64,000 nt of DNA from Dehalococcoides mccartyi (GTDB lineage: Bacteria; Chloroflexota; Dehalococcoidia; Dehalococcoidales; Dehalococcoidaceae): positions 1,240,001-1,304,000 of the forward strand of contig NZ_CP013074.1 of assembly GCF_001889305.1 (NCBI RefSeq). The letters are read 5' to 3'. Positions 57,360-64,000 of the stretch are shown here, piece after piece. The translations under genes were made by a program, and so were the position numbers. The notes below the pieces were generated by a model that saw only the letters and a program-made list of their open reading frames with translations, had not been told where the DNA came from and did no database searches. Every line of letters begins with the position of its first letter. Position 1 is the stretch's first letter.

Positions 57360-60300
57360 TTAGACTACGCGGCGAGTGCGAACAATCAGGACGATTACAG
57401 CGACGGTCAGTACAGCACCGACAGCCACAATCAGCCAGATGTAGGCAGGAGTTTCAGCCTGAGGTACGGTCAAAGTGATAGCCGGAGGATTATTGACCTC
57501 TACCGGGGCTGCATCAGCCTTAACGGTGGTAAAGACAGCCGGGAACCATTCACTGGTGCTGTTGGCGGTATTGACGCGAACCTTCCAGTAGTAGCTGGTT
57601 GAGTTGCTCAAAGTGCCGTCATATGCCCAGTAATTGGTGGTCAGGTTCTTGGTAGCCAAAACCTTGGTAGCATCAGCGAAGGTAGGATCGGTGCTGAGTA
57701 CGAGGTCATAGCTGACAGCAGTAGAAACTGAATCCCAGGCGAATACGGGTTTAACGGGTACGTTGGAAGCACCGTTGGTGGGCATCAGGTTGAAGGTGTA
57801 GGTCAGTTTTTCGGGCTGGGTGGAGACTGAAGCAGTACCCACGAAGCTCATGACCGGGCTGACAGCCCAGACGCTTACCTGGTAAACGGTGTCTTCAGCA
57901 ATCACGAAGGCACCAACGCCATCTTTAAAGGTGGCAGAAAGAGTAGTGATACCATTTTTCTGGTTGACATCAGCAGCGGTAACAGTGTAGGCAACTTTGT
58001 AAGCGGTGGCATTATCAGTCACAACCACAAAGTACTTAACAGTCACATTGCTGTTATCAACAACCAAAGCGTCCCAGGTTACCTTGATAGAATCAACGGT
58101 AGAGGTAGCTTTGACGTTGGCTACGGGTACAGCCATCTTGTCGGTGTAAACATACAGCTCGGCACCAAAGATACCATACAGCATGTTAGCACCGGGGGCA
58201 GCAACACCAATCAGTTTGGTAGCAGTGCCAGTAGCGGTGGAAGGACCAGCAATAATGCCAGCCTTGTAAGAAAGACCGACATTAGTAATGCGGATTACGT
58301 TGTCCCAAGTACCATCCAGTACATACAGGACGTTTCCGCCGGAAGCAATACCAGAGAAGATACCAACGCCGTTGTCAACATCAGCATAGCTGCTGCTGTC
58401 AAAGGCATAAGCACCGGTAACTGTATTGTCAATCCGTGTCCAAACAGGAGCGGCAGCAGCGAAGTCATAAACGTATGCCGCACCGCCATTACCAGTGAGA
58501 TAGACTACGCTGTTAGAACCATTCTGGAAAGTTACAACAGGTACGGATGAAGCAATAGTTGTAGCAGCAGTAGCGGTACCCCAAGTAATGCCACCATCAA
58601 CTGATTTGGATATCGCGCTGTCAGAACCGGCGGCTACCAAGGTAGAACCGTCAGTTGAAACGGCAAAGGAGGTAACAGTGCCAACAGCACAGGCGCGGCC
58701 AAACCAGAGAACACCATTGGTGCTGGTCTGGTAGACAACATTATCGCCGCCGACCAGGATAGTGTTGGCATTGGAAACGAACCATGATTGAATTGTAGCA
58801 CCACTGTCAACAGTGGTAATGCTGCTTACCTGAGCGGTGAAGGTCTGGCCGTTATCCAGTGAACGCCAGATAGTGGTTCCACCGAGGTCAGCTACGAATA
58901 CAGCGTCACCAGCGGGTGAAACGGCAACATCAATGTCGCCATCTTCGTCAATAGAAGTGGTTGAGAGAACGCGCTCGTAAACGCCACCGGAAAGACGCCA
59001 GAGACTCTGCTGAGCATAGTCACTGGTAACAATGAACAAGCTGCCGGCAATATTGTCAACGCTGACAATAGCCTGGCGCATCATGGAAATCTGATTCCAG
59101 GTTTTGCCGAAGTCAGCAGTGTAAGAAACACCACAGTCATAGCCGCCGGTACCAGCAAGAGCTTTACCGGAGGTAGCGAAGTCAGCCAGAGCCAAAACGG
59201 TTACTTCCTCATCATACCAGCTATCCTCACCGGTAGGAGCTTTGCTGGTCTTGGTGAAGGTAAGGCCGTCAGCAGAATACCATGTATTGGGACCATAGGC
59301 CATAGAATTCAGATAACCACCGATAATCAGTTTGGCAGTGCCAACGCCGCCGGCGCCGTCAATGTCAGAGACTTCGGTTTCGGTGTCAAGACCGCTGACG
59401 TTAAGGTCAATGGTCTTGGTAGCGCCGCCGTACCACAGGTAGACGTCACCCTGTCCACTGAAAGTGGCAAGGGCAAGCCAAGCCTGGAACTTGCCGGAGG
59501 TCAGGCTGGAGTTGAAGTCAGAGGGCAGCCAGAGTTCGGCATGGTAAACGCCATCAATAGAGCCAAAATCTTCATCATTGCTTACCAGTACTTCTGCATC
59601 TTTGCAGAGGGATGTCTGGTTCCACTGATTGCCGAAGTATTTGGCGGTAATGAAGGTGTTGTTGGCATTGTCTTCGGCAACAGCAATAACGCCCTGTTTG
59701 GTGGCGAAGTCAGTGGGGTCAACCACTACGTCCCAAACATTGCAGTCAGGAATACCCATGGTAGTCCAGTCATGGCCCTGGGTAGCAATGGAGAGGTCAG
59801 ACCAGGGCATACCGAAAGCGGTTTCCTGGCACATATATACGCCGTTAACACCAGTGGTGCCGAAGGAGGCAGTACCGGTGAAGACGTATTTGTTGGCGCC
59901 GGCATAGCCGACATCCAGGGTTACGATAACGCCGGTAGGCTGGTTAGCCCAGTCATTATCATCAGCCCAAATGTATACATTGGACAGCTTGTTCCAGGTT
60001 ACACCGCCGTCTTTGGTGGAGAAGATGTCATAACCGTCAGTGAAGTAAACTTCATTGGCGTTGACGCTGGAAGCGCAGATATCAAAGATATAAGCGTCAC
60101 CATAAGGGGAAGCAAGATTGGCAGTTACACCATCCTGGAAGACCATTTTCCAGGTGCGGCCGGCATCAGTGGATTTAAAAACGCAGGGTGAGCCGTCATA
60201 TATGGTAGTGGCATAAACGGCAGTTTTATCTGCGTTCCATTCCAGCTGACCGATAGCATCAAAGCGAGCACCGGGAGTGCTGACTACATAGCCGCCAGTT

Positions 60301-60437
60301 GCGCCGGAGCCAGGCAGGGAGATTTTGCTCCAATCCTGGTTGGCAGCAGCTACGGGGGTAGCGACTGCGAACATGGAAAGAACCATGGCAGCAGTCAGGA
60401 CTACGCCCAGAACTTTACTTATTTTTGTCTTAAACAT
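57360..60437 (-). CDS. Large BNR/Asp-box surface protein with C-terminal membrane anchor (S-layer-like)
   Basis: This 1025-residue protein has a signal peptide (1-32, ending VAAAN), then repeated BNR/Asp-box-type blocks of a beta-propeller (KSTDAGRTWKMVF, STKDGGVTWNKLS, SLDNGQTF, SVDGGITWG), then two fibronectin-type III-like domains (~790-880 and ~890-985), and a C-terminal span (~995-1018) with a basic end (RTRRVV). Such proteins are reported as very abundant cell-envelope proteins in Dehalococcoides (established knowledge, from memory), probably the S-layer. A long leader precedes the ATG at 60437. The Ser/Thr/Gly/Val-rich composition and Asp-box turns fit a beta-propeller surface coat. 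Confidence 0.85.
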   Translation of the reverse strand: MFKTKISKVLGVVLTAAMVLSMFAVATPVAAANQDWSKISLPGSGATGGYVVSTPGARFDAIGQLEWNADKTAVYATTIYDGSPCVFKSTDAGRTWKMVFQDGVTANLASPYGDAYIFDICASSVNANEVYFTDGYDIFSTKDGGVTWNKLSNVYIWADDNDWANQPTGVIVTLDVGYAGANKYVFTGTASFGTTGVNGVYMCQETAFGMPWSDLSIATQGHDWTTMGIPDCNVWDVVVDPTDFATKQGVIAVAEDNANNTFITAKYFGNQWNQTSLCKDAEVLVSNDEDFGSIDGVYHAELWLPSDFNSSLTSGKFQAWLALATFSGQGDVYLWYGGATKTIDLNVSGLDTETEVSDIDGAGGVGTAKLIIGGYLNSMAYGPNTWYSADGLTFTKTSKAPTGEDSWYDEEVTVLALADFATSGKALAGTGGYDCGVSYTADFGKTWNQISMMRQAIVSVDNIAGSLFIVTSDYAQQSLWRLSGGVYERVLSTTSIDEDGDIDVAVSPAGDAVFVADLGGTTIWRSLDNGQTFTAQVSSITTVDSGATIQSWFVSNANTILVGGDNVVYQTSTNGVLWFGRACAVGTVTSFAVSTDGSTLVAAGSDSAISKSVDGGITWGTATAATTIASSVPVVTFQNGSNSVVYLTGNGGAAYVYDFAAAAPVWTRIDNTVTGAYAFDSSSYADVDNGVGIFSGIASGGNVLYVLDGTWDNVIRITNVGLSYKAGIIAGPSTATGTATKLIGVAAPGANMLYGIFGAELYVYTDKMAVPVANVKATSTVDSIKVTWDALVVDNSNVTVKYFVVVTDNATAYKVAYTVTAADVNQKNGITTLSATFKDGVGAFVIAEDTVYQVSVWAVSPVMSFVGTASVSTQPEKLTYTFNLMPTNGASNVPVKPVFAWDSVSTAVSYDLVLSTDPTFADATKVLATKNLTTNYWAYDGTLSNSTSYYWKVRVNTANSTSEWFPAVFTTVKADAAPVEVNNPPAITLTVPQAETPAYIWLIVAVGAVLTVAVIVLIVRTRRVV

Positions 60438-60621
60438 CGACCTATAAATTTCCTTTTAAAATTATTTTATGCAAATGTCTTCATATTATATATGTATATA
60501 TGAAGACCAAGAGTGGTCCAATTCAGCATCAATCAAAGACGCTTCCCCTTACGGGTGCATACCAATTACACCACCTCCTTTCAAGGTTTAACCTATCTTA
60601 TATAATAACACAGCCTGTCAA
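60438..60621 (-). promoter_or_regulatory. Long 5' leader of the surface-protein gene
   Basis: On the minus strand, TTGACA (60621-60616) is a -35-like element, but a matching -10 is unclear. A perfect ribosome-binding site AAAGGAGGTGG lies at 60581-60571, about 135 nt before the main ATG. It is followed by a TTG opening a 10-codon frame (MVCTRKGKRL) and an ATG opening a 3-codon frame. Then come inverted repeats (477-486/498-507 region and GACCA/TGGTC at 60505-60518). The main start has only a weak AAAAGGA. Confidence 0.5.
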
Positions 60622-60712
60622 TACTTTATTAGTATTTTGACCCAATTTGGCTAAGAAGTACTATAGTTTTTATACGTTTTACGTTTGAAAATATTTTTTT
60701 ATCCCTTTTAGC

Positions 60713-61987
60713 TTACATTTCTTTCTGGAGGTTAGCCAGGAAGTCAGCATTGTTTCTGGAGCGGCGCAGGCGGTCCAGCAGGCGCTCATTAACCTCTGTA
60801 TAGTGGTTAGCGTCATCAGCGATAATGGCAACCATCCTCCGCAAAAGCTGTACCTGCTTGTAGTTGTCACCCAGCAGCAGCTCTTCACGGCGGGTGCTTG
60901 AGCGAGATATATCCAGGGCAGGGAATACACGGCGTTCGGCCAAGCGGCGTTCCAGATGAAGTTCCATATTGCCGGTGCCCTTGAACTCTTCGTAAATAAG
61001 GTCATCCATGCGGCTGCCGGTTTCCACCAGACAGGTAGCGATAATGGTAAGCGAACCGCCCTCTTCGGTATTGCGGGCAGCCCCGAAGAATTTCTTGGCA
61101 GGGTGAAGGGCTACCGGGTCAATACCGCCAGAAAGGGTGCGGCCTGATGAAGGCATAGCCAGATTGTAGGCGCGGGTAAGGCGGGTAATGCCGTCCAGCA
61201 GTATAAAGACATCTTTGCCGCTTTCTACCATACGCTTTGCCCGTTCCAGTGCCAGTTCGGCTACCCTGGTCTGGTTTTCCACCGGTTCGTCAAAGGTGGC
61301 GGCCATAACTTCGCCCCGTACGTGGCGGCGCATGTCGGTTACTTCTTCAGGGCGTTCACCTATAAGGACTACCATTATATGTATATCGTTATAATTGGTA
61401 GCGGTGGCATTCGCTATGTTTTTAAGAATAGTGGTCTTGCCGGCTTTGGGCGGGGAAACAATAAGCCCGCGCTGTCCCCGGCCTATGGGGGCTATCAGGT
61501 TTATGAGGCGGGTAGCAAGTTCGGTGGGAGAGGTCTCCAGATTTATCAGGCGGTCAGGAAAAGTGGGAACCAAAGCACCAAAATTCGGGCGGCGTTTGGC
61601 CATTTCGGGGTTAAGGTCATTTATGGCTTCCACCCGCAGAAGGCTGTAATATTTTTCACCCGGCTTGGCAGGCCGTCCCTGTCCTATTACCATATCACCA
61701 GTCCGAAGCCCGAAACGGCGTATCTGGGACTGAGACACATATATGTCTGACGAGCTGGGCAATAAAGAGGCCTGCCGCAGAAAGCCGTATCCGTCCGGCA
61801 TTATTTCCAGAATACCCGAACAGAATACATTCCCCTGTGATTCGGTATAAACCTGAATAAGGCGCATCACCAGGTCCTGCTTTTTAAGGGCAGTCACCCC
61901 GTTCACACCCATTTCTTTGGCAATATCCAGAAGCTCTTCCCGAGTCTTCTTTTCAAGTTCACTCAGCTCAAATTGTCCGATTTCCAT
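60713..61987 (-). CDS. rho: Transcription termination factor Rho
   Basis: Rho is a hexameric RNA-dependent ATPase that ends transcription. The 424-residue protein has an N-terminal SAP-like/Rho_N segment ([16 protein letters not shown]), the RNA-binding S1-like domain ([14 protein letters not shown]), the Walker [15 protein letters not shown], Walker B-type [11 protein letters not shown], and the C-terminal motor region. GGGGGTGAG lies 5 nt before ATG 61987. No insert is seen. It precedes the surface protein on the same strand with a 275-bp gap. Confidence 0.95.
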   Translation of the reverse strand: MEIGQFELSELEKKTREELLDIAKEMGVNGVTALKKQDLVMRLIQVYTESQGNVFCSGILEIMPDGYGFLRQASLLPSSSDIYVSQSQIRRFGLRTGDMVIGQGRPAKPGEKYYSLLRVEAINDLNPEMAKRRPNFGALVPTFPDRLINLETSPTELATRLINLIAPIGRGQRGLIVSPPKAGKTTILKNIANATATNYNDIHIMVVLIGERPEEVTDMRRHVRGEVMAATFDEPVENQTRVAELALERAKRMVESGKDVFILLDGITRLTRAYNLAMPSSGRTLSGGIDPVALHPAKKFFGAARNTEEGGSLTIIATCLVETGSRMDDLIYEEFKGTGNMELHLERRLAERRVFPALDISRSSTRREELLLGDNYKQVQLLRRMVAIIADDANHYTEVNERLLDRLRRSRNNADFLANLQKEM

Positions 61988-62073
61988 TGTGTCTCACCCC
62001 CTATCTACAACGAGTTATCTGTATTTTAGTTTCTATATATAAAGGAAGCACCTGTGATAAACAACCTTAAATA

Positions 62074-62724
62074 TTACTTCTGGACACTTTTCCAGTCAGC
62101 CATGAAACGGGCAATACCCGAATCTGTCAGCGGGTGCTGCATCATCTGCATAAGCACCTTGTAAGGTACAGTGGCAATGCCGGCACCAGTCTGAGCCGCC
62201 TGAGTGCAGTGAAGCGGGTGGCGGATACTGGCAGCTATCACCTGGGTTTCAAACCCGTATTCCTTATATATACTGACTATATCATTTATAAGCATCATGC
62301 CGTCATGCCCGGCGTCATCCAGCCTGCCCACAAACGGGCTGACAAAGGCCGCACCGGCCAAAGCCCCCAGCAAAGCCTGATTGACCGAGAAACAGAGGGT
62401 CATATTGAAGCGGACACCCTCTTTGCTCAGCTTGGAAATAATCTCCAGCCCTTCGGCGGTGGCGGGTATTTTGACCACAACGTTGGGTGCCCACTTGGCG
62501 ATTTCACGGGCCTGCTTGAGCATTTCGGCGGGGTCTTCAGCCGTAATTTCGGCGGAAACATCACCCTCCGGCAGCAAGGCACATATCTGCTGGACTACGG
62601 ATTTATAATCACTGATGCCTTCTTTGGCAACCAGAGTAGGATTAGTGGTCACACCGCTCACCACTCCCAGTTTCAGGCCTTTTTTAATCTCTTCAATATT
62701 AGCGGTATCCAGAAAAATACGCAT
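62074..62724 (-). CDS. fsa: Fructose-6-phosphate aldolase/transaldolase (TalC-like)
   Basis: A 216-residue short transaldolase-family protein with IFLDTANIEEIKKGL at the N-terminus, GVTTNPTLVAKEG, and the Schiff-base lysine in VVVKIPATAEGLEI. Enzymes of this short group are fructose-6-phosphate aldolases or transaldolases; the choice depends on one or two active-site residues that I cannot resolve. GAGGT lies before ATG 62724. It is between rho and pyrG. Confidence 0.87.
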   Translation of the reverse strand: MRIFLDTANIEEIKKGLKLGVVSGVTTNPTLVAKEGISDYKSVVQQICALLPEGDVSAEITAEDPAEMLKQAREIAKWAPNVVVKIPATAEGLEIISKLSKEGVRFNMTLCFSVNQALLGALAGAAFVSPFVGRLDDAGHDGMMLINDIVSIYKEYGFETQVIAASIRHPLHCTQAAQTGAGIATVPYKVLMQMMQHPLTDSGIARFMADWKSVQK

Positions 62725-62761
62725 TTCTACCTCAGGACCAATTTATATTTATGCCCTTATT

Positions 62762-64000
62762 TCAGGGCGAAAGCGGCAAAGAAGGCTGTTCACCGTCACG
62801 TATAACCTTTTTAGCAGCATTTACAAATTCACGGAACAAAGGATGTGGACGGTTCGGCCTGGAAAGAAACTCCGGATGGAACTGCGAACCAACCATAAAC
62901 GGATGGCCGCTAACCTCGCAAATCTCTACCAGCTTGCCGTCAGGAGACAGTCCGCTGAATACCATACCTGCCTTGGAAAGGGTTTCACGATAATCATTAT
63001 TAAACTCAAAACGATGACGATGACGCTCATTTATCATCTGATTCCCGTAAGCCTGACCGGCCATGGTATCAGGCTGGATAAGACAAGGATAATTGCCCAG
63101 ACGCATAGTCCCGCCCTTGGAATCCACCCCCCGTTGCTCCGGCAAAAGGTCAATAACCGGGTAAGGAGAATCAGGTTCAAATTCGGTAGAGTGGGCTTTG
63201 TCAGACTGAAGCACGTGGCGGGCAAATTCAATAACCATAACCTGCATACCCAGACACAAACCCAGATAAGGTATGCTGTTTTCACGGGCATACTTGACAG
63301 CGGTTATCATGCCCTCAATACCCCTTATGCCGAACCCGCCGGGTATAATAATACCCTGAACGTGTTTCAAATATTCATCAGGGCCGTTTTTCTCAATATC
63401 TTCAGCATGCACCCAATCTATCTGAATATCCCGCCCGTTATGAATGGCGGCATGGCAGAGAGACTCCCGCACCGAATAATAGGCATCTTTCAGCTCCACA
63501 TATTTGCCAACCAAAGCAATCCTGACCGTAGGGGTAGGTTCTTTAATTTTCTCCACCAAACCACGCCAGATACTGAGGTCAGACGGGGAAGCATTCAGGT
63601 GAAGGCGGCTGACCAATAAATCACCCACACCCTCAGACTCCAGCTTCAGGGGGACTTCATATATAGTGGAAACGGTGGGCATAAAGATAACCGCCTTACG
63701 TTCCACATCACAGAACAGTGAAATCTTGTCACGAATACCTTCGGATATAGGGTAATCTGCCCGGCAGACAATGATATCAGGTTGGATACCTATCCGCCTG
63801 AGTTCGTTAACGCTATGCTGGGTAGGTTTGGTTTTAAGCTCCTGGGTAGACTGTATATAAGGAAGGAGGGTTACATGGATATACAGAACATTATCCCTGC
63901 CGGTATCGTTGCGCATTTGGCGGATAGCTTCCAGAAAGGGCTGCCCCTCAATGTCACCTACAGTGCCGCCCACTTCCACTATCACCACATCGGCTTTAGA
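62762..64000 (-). CDS. pyrG: CTP synthase, C-terminal part (cut by window edge)
   Basis: PyrG aminates UTP to CTP with glutamine. The frame runs from the window end (64000) to the stop at 62762, with about the first 130 residues missing. Seen: [37 protein letters not shown] (linker), and the glutamine amidotransferase domain with [16 protein letters not shown] (Cys nucleophile) and FHPEF. The apparent GTG start near 63988 is inside the protein and false. fsa/tal follows 37 bp after it. Confidence 0.95.
   Translation of the reverse strand, partial: SKADVVIVEVGGTVGDIEGQPFLEAIRQMRNDTGRDNVLYIHVTLLPYIQSTQELKTKPTQHSVNELRRIGIQPDIIVCRADYPISEGIRDKISLFCDVERKAVIFMPTVSTIYEVPLKLESEGVGDLLVSRLHLNASPSDLSIWRGLVEKIKEPTPTVRIALVGKYVELKDAYYSVRESLCHAAIHNGRDIQIDWVHAEDIEKNGPDEYLKHVQGIIIPGGFGIRGIEGMITAVKYARENSIPYLGLCLGMQVMVIEFARHVLQSDKAHSTEFEPDSPYPVIDLLPEQRGVDSKGGTMRLGNYPCLIQPDTMAGQAYGNQMINERHRHRFEFNNDYRETLSKAGMVFSGLSPDGKLVEICEVSGHPFMVGSQFHPEFLSRPNRPHPLFREFVNAAKKVIRDGEQPSLPLSP

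Noticed and set aside
59541-60191. 216-codon plus-strand frame in the surface-protein gene
   Set aside because: Antisense of a protein with clear signal peptide, repeats and anchor; no start signal.
60571-60581. Copy of the 16S rRNA 3' end (CCACCTCCTTT on the plus strand)
   Set aside because: Too short and without other rRNA sequence; on the minus strand it is better read as a ribosome-binding site in the surface-protein leader.
62615-63619. 334-codon open frame on the plus strand across fsa and pyrG
   Set aside because: Antisense to fsa and pyrG with clear motifs, and its sequence has no domain character.
1-64000. CRISPR array or prophage
   Set aside because: No regularly spaced direct repeats, cas genes, integrase or phage structural genes were seen. 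The excisionase-type HTH at 3969 has no integrase nearby.

Overview
The window looks like a stretch of a small, single-copy bacterial chromosome of the Dehalococcoides type (Chloroflexota). This is inferred from the combination of a fused mannosyl-3-phosphoglycerate synthase/phosphatase (a form known from Dehalococcoides), a very large BNR/Asp-box surface protein with a C-terminal membrane anchor next to rho, an hrcA-grpE-dnaK-dnaJ cluster, and a type IV pilus locus with no outer-membrane secretin. No rRNA, IS element, prophage or CRISPR array was seen. Coding density is high and operons often overlap by 4 bp. One tRNA gene (Ser, GCT) is present.

Layout. 1-2200: the start of ispH (minus, cut by the window edge) diverges from an aldolase/PfkB kinase pair. 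2200-4900: an ECF sigma factor with a membrane-bound partner, then an excisionase-type HTH protein and a LuxR-type regulator. 4990-17140: a type IV pilus/pseudopilus locus (PilB, PilC, two minor pilins, two PilX-like surface proteins, PilO, a PilM-PilN fusion, PilT, the major pilin on the opposite strand, and the prepilin peptidase). 17180-25020: mgsD, an RDD protein, gltX, small and radical-SAM proteins, ybeY and a flavoprotein. 25020-33930: pyrD, a possible small-RNA locus, a DksA-like zinc-finger protein, lspA, rluD, a winged-helix protein, a methyltransferase-like/GH3 pair and a GGDEF/HD-GYP receptor. 33980-44540 is mostly minus strand: nadC-nadB, yajC, miaB, mutM, PAP2, polA and a rhodanese lipoprotein, with mscL and tRNA-Ser in between. 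45060-49110: argF, der, plsY and gpsA. 49125-53943: the heat-shock cluster under a CIRCE operator. 54110-57040: an MBL-fold protein, an exported caspase-like protein, an RNase H-fold exonuclease and a 41-residue membrane peptide. 57360-64000, minus strand: the surface-layer-like protein, rho, fsa/tal and the pyrG C-terminal part.

The most interesting signals are outside ordinary gene calls. (1) Seven genes have a -10 element only 6-11 bp before the start codon and no convincing Shine-Dalgarno, which suggests leaderless or nearly leaderless mRNAs. (2) The gap at 25955-26296 has a promoter-like pair, a hairpin whose 7-nt loop is an exact anti-Shine-Dalgarno, and a terminator-like stem, a candidate small RNA. 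(3) The PilB-type ATPase carries a tandem, apparently catalytically dead Mrr-like nuclease domain. (4) The surface-protein mRNA has a long leader with an orphan consensus ribosome-binding site. (5) An inverted repeat could sequester the ribosome-binding site of the 85-residue gene at 22401. (6) Several proteins have substitutions at expected key residues: the LuxR receiver, the MBL HxHxDH motif, OTCase HCLP, the GpsA glycine loop and the Pol I exonuclease.
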